The notes: generated by a model not told the origin, from the sequence alone. DNA of 16,697 nt from JBDTVS01 sp040007095 (GCA_040007095.1 JBDTVS010000053.1:1-16697); one strand, 5' to 3'; shown: positions 7,125-14,808, counted from the first letter of the stretch. Numbers and translations: made by a program.

Positions 7125-7390
7125 GTTGGCGGTCAGTCCGCTTCGGATTTCTGGGCTTTGAGTTCCGTCGGATTCGCAGTCGTCGCGGGCGATGGATGCC
7201 ACGGCGGACCCCGCAACTCTCACGGGCACGAAGGGGGAAACGCCGGACACAGCCAAGGAGCGGCCTACAGGTTACCGCGCCAGTTCCCGACCCTACCGGG
7301 GTCGAAGCAAACGCCGCGGTCCGATAACTGGGGTTCTGTGCTGTCAAGAGGAGCTCAGGTTCCCGAGACAGATGCCTCTCTCCGCTGTCG
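7125..7390. other. Stretch without a recognisable gene
   Basis: This lies between the inverted repeat and the first recognisable TIGR03435 residues. Open frames exist on both strands, but none shows a family signature or a ribosome-binding site. It may contain eroded upstream TIGR03435 sequence; I cannot show that. Confidence 0.3.
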
Positions 7391-7649
7391 ACGATAGGCC
7401 AGTTTCTCTGGAGTCTCGGGTGTTCGGCAGAATATTCGCACAGCACGGGACTGACCGGTACGTACGACGTCGAGTTGGAGTGGTCGCCCGCGTCGGTGGA
7501 GCGCCCCGACATCGAAGTACCGTTGGATGATACGAAGGCCAACGCTGCTGGCCGCGGTGCAGGACAAACTCGGTCTGTCCCTGCGGAAGAGCAAGACCAC
7601 CGCTCCGTATCTGGTCATCGACCATATCGAACGTCCGAGCCCTGACTGA
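7391..7649 (+). pseudogene. TIGR03435 family protein, 3' fragment
   Basis: The plus strand reads TIGQFLWSLG, then GLTGTYDVELEWSP. After a frame change near 7545 it continues TLLAAVQDKLGLSLRKSK and YLVIDHIERPSPD, ending at TGA 7647. The order GLTGTYD, ELEW, LQxxLGL and VIDHxERPS is the C-terminal signature of the TIGR03435 family, which is abundant in soil Acidobacteria and of unknown function. Most of the usual length upstream is missing. It converges with a minus-strand C-terminal fragment about 50 nt downstream. It is the best taxonomic marker in the window. Confidence 0.75.
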
Positions 7650-7698
7650 CGTCCGCCTCGCGCAGCCTCTCGCTGATGTACAGACGAGCGGAGGCCTG

Positions 7699-7983
7699 CT
7701 ACTTGAGCAGTGCGCCGATGGTGTTGAGACTTTTCGAGGGCATCCAGTTCTTGTTCATGTACAGATCGATCAGCGCCTGCTGATCCGCTTCTTTCACCGC
7801 CCCGTCCTTGATCCTGGTGTCGCCACCGGGCCGCCTTCCACGCGCCCTTCCAGATCGTCCGGAGCGTGCGGACCCCGTCCGCCATGACTTTGACCGTCCC
7901 TTGGTGAAAGATCGGCCAGAGCTCCTTCCCGTCGGCAAACGCGTTCACGATGTCGATCGGTTTGATGGTGCCGAATGTGCGCT
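7699..7983 (-). pseudogene. Unidentified protein, C-terminal fragment
   Basis: The minus strand gives a plausible protein end in two frames: GTIKPIDIVNAFADGKELW, FHQGTVKVMADGVRTLRTIW and KGAWKA. After a shift near 7825-7830 it continues GGDTRIKDGAVKEADQQ and ends MPSKSLNTIGALLK at TAG 7699. Amino-acid composition and the clean terminus suggest real coding sequence. I do not recognise the family; the helical pattern faintly recalls C-termini of S1/P1 nuclease-like proteins, at low confidence. No start is visible, and beyond about 7983 the DNA belongs to a plus-strand gene instead, so this is a broken 3' end. Confidence 0.45.
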
Positions 7984-7990
7984 GCATCAA

Positions 7991-8184
7991 GTGTCGACGC
8001 TGGACGCGATTCCCGCCGCTGCGAAGGCCGCCATCCAGAAGAAAGCCGCGGGCGGAATTGTGGCGACCGTCGAGACGTTCTCGAAGCCCGGGACACCCCT
8101 GCTGTACGAAGCCGCATACAAGGACTTAAGAGCAAACGCCACGAAGTGTTCGTCGACGCAGACGGCAAGGAAGTCAAAGACTGA
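7991..8184 (+). pseudogene. PepSY-like periplasmic protein, C-terminal fragment, frameshifted
   Basis: The plus strand reads LDAIPAAAKAAIQKKAAGG, IVATVETFSKPG and LLYEAAYKD. Restoring one base near 8125 gives KRHEVFVDADGKEVKD and the TGA at 8182-8184. The pattern (helix with PAAVKxxI, strand with YEA, strand ending VDxDGKxV) is that of PepSY-like small secreted proteins, often inhibitors of peptidases or components of redox systems. The signal peptide and first part are missing; the sequence switches abruptly to a minus-strand gene end near 7985. Confidence 0.6.
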
Positions 8185-8187
8185 CCT

Positions 8188-8300
8188 ATGCGCGGCGTCA
8201 CCGGTATCGTTGCGACGCACGCGATTCTCTTGGCGCTGCCATCAGCGGCGCGCCCAGCGCTCGACGTCCCAGCCGGACACAGGTGTCAAAATCGACACGA
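8188..8300 (+). pseudogene. Start of a secreted protein, interrupted
   Basis: ATG 8188 follows the PepSY stop by 3 nt and opens a signal-peptide-like sequence: MRGVTGIVATHAILLALPSA, then ARPALDVPAG. After about residue 30 the frame loses coherence, and an ISL3 transposase remnant begins at about 8316. It is probably the 5' end of a second gene of the PepSY operon, cut by the insertion. The frame ends at TGA 8362. The identity of the protein cannot be told. Confidence 0.35.
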
Positions 8301-8315
8301 CCGGCGCCGTCCCGC

Positions 8316-8432
8316 TCGGTCGATTGGGTCGTCGCGTTCCTCGACGAATGGTGTGTCCAGGTGATGCGCCCCCGCATCGAGCCGACGCGGAAGGTCGCGC
8401 GTATGCTGCGGCGGCATCGGCCGTTGCTGCTG
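8316..8432 (+). mobile_element. ISL3-family transposase remnant
   Basis: The plus strand encodes SVDWVVAFLDEWCVQVM and RPRIEPTRKVARMLRRHRPL. This matches the conserved segment of ISL3-family DDE transposases just before the usual NWF-x-A and S-x-G-x-x-E-G-x-N-N-K-A-K block. Homology stops abruptly after RPLLL at about 8432, and neither the catalytic ends nor terminal inverted repeats are visible. It is a dead internal fragment. It sits between the broken PepSY operon and the 3' end of the FMN reductase gene. Confidence 0.65.
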
Positions 8433-8465
8433 ATGTCGGACGGACTTGAATTCGCCTCTCCCTCA

Positions 8466-8489
8466 CGTCTTCAAAAATCGCCGTCTTCA
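8466..8489. repeat. Direct repeat CGTCTTCA, 16-bp period
   Basis: CGTCTTCA occurs at 8466-8473 and 8482-8489, separated by 8 bp containing an A-run. It lies between the ISL3 remnant and the FMN reductase stop. It is too short to interpret and may be coincidental. Confidence 0.25.
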
Positions 8490-8497
8490 CGAGTCCT

Positions 8498-8989
8498 CTA
8501 TTTCCTGGCAGTCTCGACCAGGGCCAACAGAAGCGCCGTGATCTGTCGCTCGAACGTGCGGCCGATCGGAATCGGCTCGCCGCCCACGATGGTGGCGCGG
8601 ACGGCCGACAGAGTGTCACGGAGCGCCTGCAGTCCGCGACGTCCACGCTCCGGCCCAGGCACGGCGGCGGTAATCGCCACAACCTTCCCTTCGAGCTCGC
8701 CAGAGCCAATCACCCAGTCGATCGCGTTTTTCACCACACCCGGGAGGCTGAAGCCGTATTCGGGGGAGGCGATGAGGACGGCGTCGCTGTCCGCCAGCGC
8801 CTGCCTCCAGCGGAGCACGCTCGGGGGCAAAGATTCAGCCTCGATGTCGGGATTGAAATGCGGCAAGTCTCGAAGCCCGTCGAATCGGACAAGCTCCACA
8901 CCCGCAGGTACCAACGTTGCCGCTGTGGACAGAAGCGCGAGGTTCTTGGACTTCGCCTGGAGGCTGCCGCAGATAGCGAGGATCTTCAT
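8498..8989 (-). CDS. NADPH-dependent FMN reductase (flavodoxin-like fold)
   Basis: This encodes a 163-aa NAD(P)H-dependent FMN reductase. KILAICGSLQAKSKN at residues 2-16 is the phosphate-binding loop for FMN. SPEYGFSLPGVVKNAIDW matches the PEY-x-x-S-x-P-G-x-x-K-N-A-I-D-W signature. ATG 8989 is preferred because it starts directly at the first beta strand. The frame is open upstream to a TTG at 9115, giving 42 extra residues (ending WKDGAAKL) that look protein-like but precede the fold; they may be the tail of a lost gene. It is the third leftward gene after the diiron and methyltransferase genes, 220 nt behind the latter, and could supply reduced flavin or electrons to the oxygenase. That link is inference. 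Confidence 0.85.
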   Translation of the reverse strand: MKILAICGSLQAKSKNLALLSTAATLVPAGVELVRFDGLRDLPHFNPDIEAESLPPSVLRWRQALADSDAVLIASPEYGFSLPGVVKNAIDWVIGSGELEGKVVAITAAVPGPERGRRGLQALRDTLSAVRATIVGGEPIPIGRTFERQITALLLALVETARK

Positions 8990-9209
8990 AAGTTTCGCCG
9001 CACCGTCCTTCCAGTCGACCCTGATGCCGCCGAGCGCCTCCTCATTGCGCTCGAGTTCCGCCCTGTGAGTCTCGCGATTGTTCGCTTCCGCCGCTCGCAC
9101 GGCCTCGCCGACCAAACCCTGTTACACACCAGGGACCGCCCTTCTCGTCGAGTGCCGACGATGTCTTCGCGACTGACTCTGGTGCGCTTCACTCTGTTCA
9201 CGCGGCATC

Positions 9210-10034
9210 TCATGCACGAATGCCTACGACTTCGAGATATTCAGAATCCACAATCGTGCGGGCAGGGTCGCTCGATTGGTTGTGCGAGACCCACAGATTG
9301 ACCAGATCGGCGCGAAGCGCCGCCTGGTCGGCGTCCCCCAGCGAGGCAAACGCACGTGTCGTCGGCCCGTAATTCTCCCGGAAGAACTCGACGACGTCGG
9401 CCGGCGGAAATGGATAGTCGAACCGGTACCTGACGCGTGTCAGCCGCAAGCTCCGGAGGCTCGCGCCGAACCGATCGTGCACCACGCGTTCGTCTCCCCA
9501 GAGGACGGGCGCCGGCATGCCAGGCGGTGCAATGAAGCGCGCGAACGTCTTGAACATCGTGCCGACGAACCCTTCCTTGGTCCAATTGCCCATGGCGATC
9601 GTCCCGCCGGGACGACACACGCGGAGCAGTTCGGCCGCCACCCGTTCGGGCCGCGGCGCGAACATCGCACCGTAGAGGCTGGCGACGACGTCAAAGGTGG
9701 CATCCGCGTAGGGCAGGGCCTCTGCGTCTCCCTCGTCGAAGTGCGCATCCAGCCCCTCGGACGACGCACGCCCTCGCGCGGTCAAGATGGCGTTGGTGGC
9801 GATATCGATCCCCGTGACGCTGGCGCCCCGTCGCGCGGCAATCAGGCCGAGTTGACCGGACCCGCAGGCGACGTCCAGCAATGAGGCCTCCGTCTCGACG
9901 CCCAATCGATCGAGGAATTCGACGGCGCTCGACTCCATGAATCGGGAGAAGTAGTCGTAGTTCCCATCCATCCAGGTGGCTTTGAGCCGGCTCTTGAGGC
10001 TATCGATGTCGGTGGTGATGGCGATGTTGGTCAT
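9210..10034 (-). CDS. Class I SAM-dependent methyltransferase
   Basis: This encodes a 274-aa methyltransferase. Motif I LLDVACGSG at residues 52-60 binds SAM. GID at 75-77 ends strand 2, DAEALPY follows at about 103-109, FDVVAS at 114-119, and RVCRPGG at 138-144 is the post-motif III loop of Methyltransf_11/UbiE-like enzymes. The C-terminal half (YGPTTRAFASL and onward) probably binds the acceptor, which cannot be predicted. ATG 10034 has AGGGAGA at ribosome-binding distance; the open frame upstream to 10187 is the tail of the diiron gene read in another frame. It follows that gene by 59 nt, counting from the frame-restored stop at 10094, so the two are probably co-transcribed. Confidence 0.88.
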   Translation of the reverse strand: MTNIAITTDIDSLKSRLKATWMDGNYDYFSRFMESSAVEFLDRLGVETEASLLDVACGSGQLGLIAARRGASVTGIDIATNAILTARGRASSEGLDAHFDEGDAEALPYADATFDVVASLYGAMFAPRPERVAAELLRVCRPGGTIAMGNWTKEGFVGTMFKTFARFIAPPGMPAPVLWGDERVVHDRFGASLRSLRLTRVRYRFDYPFPPADVVEFFRENYGPTTRAFASLGDADQAALRADLVNLWVSHNQSSDPARTIVDSEYLEVVGIRA

Positions 10035-10146
10035 GGTCGTGTCTCCCTGATATGAGTGTGTGTGTGCAGTGCTGACACCTGGCAGGCGCGCGGCTACTGC
10101 AGGGTCTTGAGCGCGGCCATAATCCGATTCCCCTGCGCATCGGTGA

Positions 10147-11028
10147 TCAGACCGCCGAGTACTTTGAGGAAATGCGGATGCTGCCACCGGACAGGATGTA
10201 CTGCCACCGGTAGGCCTTGAGCACGGTCGAGTTCAGGTCGCGATGCTCATCTTGGGTAATGGTCCTGCCGCAGATCTCCGCGAAGTAGCGCACGTCCTCG
10301 GCAGCCTGCGCCTGCAGCATGCCGTCGATCGCGCCGACCAGGGCGATGAAGTCGTCAACCGCCGCGTCTCGCGCTTCCGGCGTGATCGTCGCGTCATGTC
10401 GTAACAGCTCGAGCTCGTCCATGATCGCGTGCTGACTCTCCTCCTTCCAGTGAAAGAGGAAGACGTCCTTGAATAGCGGAGACAGCGCCACGTCGGGGTC
10501 GATGCTCTGTCGATGGTGCGACTGAGTAAACAGCTCGATGTGCAGCGTCAGGAGCAGGACGGCCCAGGTGCTCTTGCCGAGTACGACGCCCGCGACATCG
10601 TTAGGCTGTGGCACGAAGCAGTAGCCCGGCGGTAGCGTGTCGGCCACCATGCGTTCGACGCGCCGGAACAACTCCTGGTGCTTCAGTTCCTCAGTGCTGA
10701 ACCCGACGAGCGCTTCGAGGGCGATCTGGTCCTTCAGCCAGTAGTCCTCGCTCAGTTCGAGGACCTTGGCATTGATGAAGCGTTCGACGAGCCCGAAGAC
10801 GTTGGCGTACGTGCGACCCTGGATCTGGCTCAGGGTCCGCTGCTCGTCGCTCGCAAGCGTATTCAGCTGGTCGACGAGGGAAAGGCCGTCTGGCAGGTAC
10901 TTGTGGTCGCGATCGAAGGATCGCCCGCGGATGACGTCTTCATCGATGGTCCAGTGGACCCGCTTCGAGGCGGCGATGACCTTCGCGAATCGTTCCGTCT
11001 GCGGATGGTGGTGTGTCTCGGTCTGCAT
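10147..11028 (-). CDS. AurF-like ferritin-type diiron oxygenase, 3' frameshift
   Basis: This encodes a 293-aa helical protein with a two-iron carboxylate site. Candidate ligands are E82, E114xxH117, E165, and H193xxxE197xxH200 (HWKEESQH). The last set and the E-x-x-H pair match the ligand spacing of the p-aminobenzoate N-oxygenase AurF (H223, E227, H230; E136, H139). The exact substrate is unknown; N-oxygenation is one option. ATG 11028 has AGGAGT upstream. As written the protein ends at TGA 10147 with an unnatural tail (SGGSIRISSKYSAV). Adding one G in the GG run near 10187 gives SGWQHPHFLKVLGGLITD, ending in KTLQ at TAG 10094, a far more natural C-terminus. It is the first gene of the set and is followed by the methyltransferase. 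Confidence 0.7.
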   Translation of the reverse strand: MQTETHHHPQTERFAKVIAASKRVHWTIDEDVIRGRSFDRDHKYLPDGLSLVDQLNTLASDEQRTLSQIQGRTYANVFGLVERFINAKVLELSEDYWLKDQIALEALVGFSTEELKHQELFRRVERMVADTLPPGYCFVPQPNDVAGVVLGKSTWAVLLLTLHIELFTQSHHRQSIDPDVALSPLFKDVFLFHWKEESQHAIMDELELLRHDATITPEARDAAVDDFIALVGAIDGMLQAQAAEDVRYFAEICGRTITQDEHRDLNSTVLKAYRWQYILSGGSIRISSKYSAV

Positions 11029-11640
11029 GGCGTGACTCCTGTTTCTGATCGCTGTTTCCGGTTCGATCGATGGGCGACGCAGCGATTCTGCCGAACCGCG
11101 AGCAGGGTGACCATGCTCGGATGGTTGAAGTTCTTGCCCGTCAGTCCAGCACGCCAGAATGCTTTGCGCGGACTCCACGGAACTTTGCTGGGAGGCCGGC
11201 CGACGCGAGGAAGATGGACGGATGCTCCGAAGTACTGAGCCGCGTGCGGCTGAAGGGGGGCCTTGTTCTTCAGCGGAGCGTTCTCCACGCCTTGGGGCCT
11301 GACCGCGAGGGTGTTAGTGGCGAATTGCCAAATTGTGCTGCAAACCGCCTGCAAAACTCGCACGGTGTGCGTCCGAGATCGTTCCCCGGGGCGGGTTTCA
11401 CTCAGACACAGGGCACACGGCGACGTTCGACCCCGCAACATCATCGACATTGGCTTGGCCCATGAGCTCTGTCGCACACCTCACGCTGCCGTCGGCGTCT
11501 GATAGAGGCCGCGACGGTGCGACTGCCAGCGATACGAAGTCGTGCACGCTCGGCCGCGGCTTGGGTCAGCGGCACGAGGGTCGATGCTACGGGAAGGTAA
11601 TGTGCAGTGTCTGAGAGGAAACGCGCGGGATCATCGGAAG
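11029..11640. other. Upstream region of the diiron operon; no recognisable gene
   Basis: Long open frames exist here on both strands, but none shows a family motif or a good start. The region should contain the promoter of the leftward diiron operon. The direct repeat CTGCAAA at 11338-11344 and 11349-11355 is 11 bp apart, one helical turn, and could be a regulator half-site pair. Nothing else stands out. Confidence 0.35.
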
Positions 11641-11653
11641 TCGAGGAACAGAT

Positions 11654-11781
11654 CTCCACATTTCTGATCTCTCACCATTTTGCAGAAAATGTGAAGCTCC
11701 ACATTTATCGACGAAGTGGGCTATCTCACGTATGGCACGGACGCCGCGAACATGCTGTTTCACGTCGTCAACGATCGCCAT
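11654..11781 (+). mobile_element. IS21-family istB remnant with end-like repeats
   Basis: From 11704 the plus strand encodes FIDEVGYLTYGTDAAN and MLFHVVNDRH. This is the Walker B/sensor region of IstB, the ATPase helper of IS21-family transposition. Homology ends at 11781, and there is no Walker A, istA or C-terminus. Just before it CTCCACATTT occurs twice as a direct repeat (11654-11663 and 11697-11706), with AAAATGTG between them as the near-inverse. IS21-type ends carry multiple short repeats, so this may be an element end fused to an internal piece; that part is inference. Confidence 0.65.
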
Positions 11782-12074
11782 CCGGAGGCTCTGTAGCTCC
11801 TTCGAGCACTCGGCGCGGGAATAAATCATCGGCTTGAGCAGTTCCATTGGTGAATCGAGATCGCGGGTCGCCGATATGCAGTGCGCTGGCGGAGCTGATC
11901 CCGCCGGCAATATCCAGACACCGGCAAAGGGGGTGGTTCGACTGCGCCCAATGGCGAAGCGAAAGAAGGAGTGATTGAAAACAGCGACGCGTTCGTATCA
12001 GTGCTGAGGTCTGTCAAAAGTGGGTTGCAGTCATCTCGGACGCAGCCTGCGCTTGACGAAAGCGAGGAGAATGT
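11782..12074. other. Gap between the IS21 remnant and the DUF3455 gene
   Basis: No convincing gene was seen. A minus-strand frame with MELLKPMIYSRAECSKELQ runs through 11590-11850 but overlaps the istB remnant and has no recognised family. The promoter of the DUF3455 gene should be here; a clear -35/-10 pair was not identified. Confidence 0.3.
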
Positions 12075-12734
12075 ATGAAGAACGAACAGACGAAGGGACG
12101 GCACGGGATCGGCGCCATGGTGCGCACAATCGGCATCGCTGCCGTCGGCCTGGCCGTCATGGCTGCGCCGGCGCTGGCGGCCGACGCGGACAAGTTCACA
12201 CCACCTCACGTTCCCGGGAACATTCAAGTGGACCCACCCGACGAGTTCTTTCTCGTGGGTCACGCTATCGGCACGCAGAATTACGTCTGCCTGCCCTCGG
12301 GTGCACACTTCGCCTGGACGTTGTTTACTCCGGAGGCGACGTTGTTCAACGACCGGGGGAAGCAACTGATCACTCACTTCTTCAGTCCCAACCCCAATCC
12401 TGACCCCGCTGAGCACGACATCGTGCGCGCAACGTGGCAGGACTCCAGGGACACGAGCGCCGTCTGGGCCAAGGCGATCGCTGTCTCCGTCGATCAAGTC
12501 TTCGTCAACGATGGCGCGGTTGCCTGGCTCAAACTCCAGGTGGTGGGCCACGAGGATGGGCCTGCCGGCGGCGACAGGCTGTCGGGAACCACCTTCATTC
12601 AGCGAGTGAATACCGTCGGAGGGGCGGCGCCCTCGACGGGTTGTAGTGTGTCGAGTGACGTCGGCCGGGAGGCGTTCATGCCTTACACAGCCGATTACCT
12701 CTTCTACAGGCTGAAAGGCAACCACGACCGATAG
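12075..12734 (+). CDS. DUF3455 secreted protein
   Basis: This intact gene encodes a 219-aa exported protein of the DUF3455 family, whose function is not known. Residues 15-36 form a signal peptide (MVRTIGIAAVGLAVMAAPAL) with an ALA-A cleavage site. The mature part shows family features: a P-x-x-VPGNIQVD start, HAIGTQNYVC, HFAWTLFTPEATLF, ATWQDSRDTSAVWAKA, WLKLQVVGHEDGPAGGDRL, TTFIQRVNTVGGAAP, and a terminal YTADYLFYR. ATG 12075 is preceded by a good ribosome-binding site (CGAGGAGA); an out-of-frame ATG sits 4 nt upstream. It is a single-gene unit between the IS21 remnant and the third NxxGxxAF fragment. Confidence 0.88.
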   Translation: MKNEQTKGRHGIGAMVRTIGIAAVGLAVMAAPALAADADKFTPPHVPGNIQVDPPDEFFLVGHAIGTQNYVCLPSGAHFAWTLFTPEATLFNDRGKQLITHFFSPNPNPDPAEHDIVRATWQDSRDTSAVWAKAIAVSVDQVFVNDGAVAWLKLQVVGHEDGPAGGDRLSGTTFIQRVNTVGGAAPSTGCSVSSDVGREAFMPYTADYLFYRLKGNHDR

Positions 12735-12867
12735 CGACCGAGGATGAGCGAACGGCGGCCGCAGTGTTCCGCAGGCCTGCCGTTCGTCTCTTCGCCGTGG
12801 ACCTGGTCGGAGGCTGCCGCACCGCACGAATCGCTGATCATCTGCCATCGCTTCTGTGTTCTCCTCG

Positions 12868-13063
12868 TCAGTACGTACTGGAGATGTCTCCGCCGAACTG
12901 GTACACCGAGCCGCGATCCTCAAGGATGGTTGTGGAACCGTGGACCCCGGCGTTGAACCCACTGAACGGGCGTTTGTTGGCAACCTATGTGGCCTGCCCG
13001 AGCCCGCGTTGATGCCGGGAAGTCCAAGGAGCCGAAATCGGGGGATCTATCGGCGAATGTGGT
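12868..13063 (-). pseudogene. Third NxxGxxAF-protein fragment, degraded
   Basis: Read on the minus strand across two frames, this stretch gives TTFADRSPDFGS and LGLPGINAG. It then gives GFNAGVHGSTTILEDRGSV and YQFGGDISS, ending at TGA 12868. It lines up with one repeat of the gene at 3628-4374 (TTVADTSGTFTFFGFPGING; then YYAGLDGGTTIVENRGAVAF, FGGDVFSS). Both N- and C-terminal parts of the gene are absent. It lies directly downstream, on the same strand, of the frame-restored right-hand sigma gene, whose extended frame ends at 13063. Confidence 0.6.
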
Positions 13064-13877
13064 CAGCGCCGCCCATGCAGAGCAGTGTCGCCCATGGTCG
13101 GTATGTCACGAACTTCTCCTTTGTGAACGTCGTCGGTCTCTACAGCAAGGCAGAACGTGTGCCGCCGCAGAAATATTCCGACGTGGGTGTGTGTCACCGA
13201 GGAACTCCCGTGAATCCATCGTGGTGATGTATCAGCGGTGACTGACGGATGACCCTCTGCACGGTGCCGAAATCTCCGCATCTGCCTGGCCGGCCCCCGT
13301 TCTCGAGGACGTGTGCTCGTTGAAGGGCCGTACCGATTCAGATCGCTGTCCAGTGCGCCGCGGAACGCGTGACGGGCGCGCGACAGGCCAGAAATGACGC
13401 TGCCGATGGGAATGCCCATCACCTCGGCGAGTTCGCGGTACGAAAGGCCTTGAACTCGCAGAGCACCAGCAGCTTGCGGAGACGGTCCGGCAAGGTGCGC
13501 ATCGCCCGTTCGATCGAGGCGACGTTGTCGACGTGGAGCAACATCAATTCAGGGTCGGACTGGGACGCTGGCCGGGCGCTGCTGTGCAGCTCTTCGTCGA
13601 ATGGGTCGGAGGGGGCCTGGACGCGCTGGCCGTGCCAGTCCAAACAGGTAGTGCGAACAATTCTGAGGCACCAGGCACGCCCGTTTCCGCCGGTAAATGT
13701 CCCGACGTATCGAAAGGCCCGCAGCGATGCGTCCTGCACGGCATCTTCCGCGTCGTGCTCGTTCCGCATGAGCCAGCGCGCCAGCCGGTACGCGGTTTCA
13801 AGATGCGGCAGGACCACCGCGTGGAAACTCTTACCGGTCGCCGGGGCCGCCGCCGGTGCACAGCCGTGGTTATTCAT
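13063..13877 (-). pseudogene. ECF sigma factor, right copy, frameshifted
   Basis: This is the paralogue of the sigma factor at 2379. From ATG 13877 it reads region 2 (ARWLMRNEHDAEDAVQDASL, GGNGRAWCLRIVR) and the start of region 4 (LPDRLRKLLVLCEFK), then shifts near 13447. Adding one G in the GG run (AAGGCC to AAGGGCC) gives GLSYRELAEVMGIPIGSV and SGLSRARHAFRGAL, restoring the DNA-binding helix. Without that base the protein stops at 13419, in the middle of region 4. After the helix the restored frame stays open to TGA 13063, with about 85 residues unrelated to the left copy. ATG 13877 overlaps the epimerase stop by 8 nt (ATGAATAA), as in the left module. Confidence 0.8.
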
Positions 13878-14808
13878 CGAGCGCTGCAAGGACTTCCTGG
13901 AGCCCCTGCTCGAGCGTGGGATACCGGAAGCGGAATCCGATCCCGCGCAGTCTGATGTTCGAGAACACAGCGTCGGATTGGAGGTGGTCGGCAAGGACCG
14001 GACTCGCCACGAGCCGGGTCGCCAGCTTCGGCACTCGACAGACGCGCAGTGGACGGTCCGCGAGACGGGCGAAGATTTCGACGAACTCGTGCGCCCGGGC
14101 GGGAGTGCTGGTCACGAGAAAATGTCGACCGCCGGCTTCGCCGTGCGCGCGAGATGCACCAACGCAGGGGCGCAGTCGTGGACGTGAATCGGCGATACCC
14201 ACGGCCCAGTCTTCCCAAACTGCAGTACGCGTCGGCCAGCGACGACCGGTTCGATGACGCGTTCGCGAAGCCACGGAGCATTGCCGAAGACCCACCCCGG
14301 GAAGGCGGTGACGATCGGCAGCCCGGCGACGACGTATCCGTCGAGGCGATCGAGCGCAGGGGCAAAGCAAGCGTGCCCAGGCCGTGGGCCGAGGCGATTC
14401 GTCCTGGGTGATCGGGCGCGGGCCCGTTGCGCCGTAAAAGCTCGTGTCCGCGACGTAAACAATCCGCCGCGTCGCCCCTCCCGCCACGCATCGAGGAGGT
14501 GCGCATCCATCGAGACGCGCGCGCGCGTGATGGATGCGGCACGCCTTCGAGTCATGCGCGGCCTCCACACGGAGTGCGGTGGACCGTGGAAGACCCAGTC
14601 GGCCGCCACTTCGTCCTGCCATTGCCCCGGCTCGAGCAGGTCGCCCATCACGGGCACTGCTCCGGCGCGGCGGACGCGCTGCGCCGTTTGCAGCGACAGC
14701 GTGAGACAGAACACCTGATGGCCACCGGCCACGAATCTTGATCAGCTGCGTGCCAATGAACCCCGCGGCTCCGGTGATGAAGGTGATCGCCTCTCGCTCG
14801 CTTGTCAT
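13870..14808 (-). pseudogene. Atypical NAD-dependent epimerase, right copy, multiple frameshifts
   Basis: This is the paralogue of the epimerase at 1445 on the opposite strand. Starting at ATG 14808 it reads TSEREAITFITGAAGFIGTQ, with a canonical nucleotide loop. Similarity to the left copy covers the full length but alternates between two frames, with switches near 14740, 14475, 14385 and 14150. Pieces include GDLLEPGQWQDEVAADWVF, IVYVADTSFYGATG, LDRLDGYVVAGLPIVTAFPG, GKTGPWVSPIHVHDC and DAVFSNIRLRGIGF. As in the left copy, no YxxxK pair is present. The four switches are two forward and two back, so the ends stay in phase. This could be genuine decay or accumulated indel errors. It is divergent from the intact regulator, with 97 nt between the two starts. 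Confidence 0.8.

Noticed and set aside
6472..7542. 356-aa open frame on the minus strand
   Set aside because: It is antisense to the FIMAH-like end of the 656-aa protein and to the TIGR03435 fragment, with no recognisable domain.
10863..11477. 204-aa open frame on the minus strand upstream of and overlapping the diiron gene start
   Set aside because: It overlaps the diiron N-terminus in another frame and has no domain or good start.
11587..11910. 107-aa open frame on the minus strand (MELLKPMIYSRAECSKELQ region)
   Set aside because: It overlaps the istB remnant in antisense, no family was recognised, and no ribosome-binding site was seen.
11826..12983. 385-aa open frame on the minus strand
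   Set aside because: It runs opposite the DUF3455 gene, which has a signal peptide, ribosome-binding site and family motifs. Only its first part overlaps real NxxGxxAF remnant sequence, in a mixed frame.
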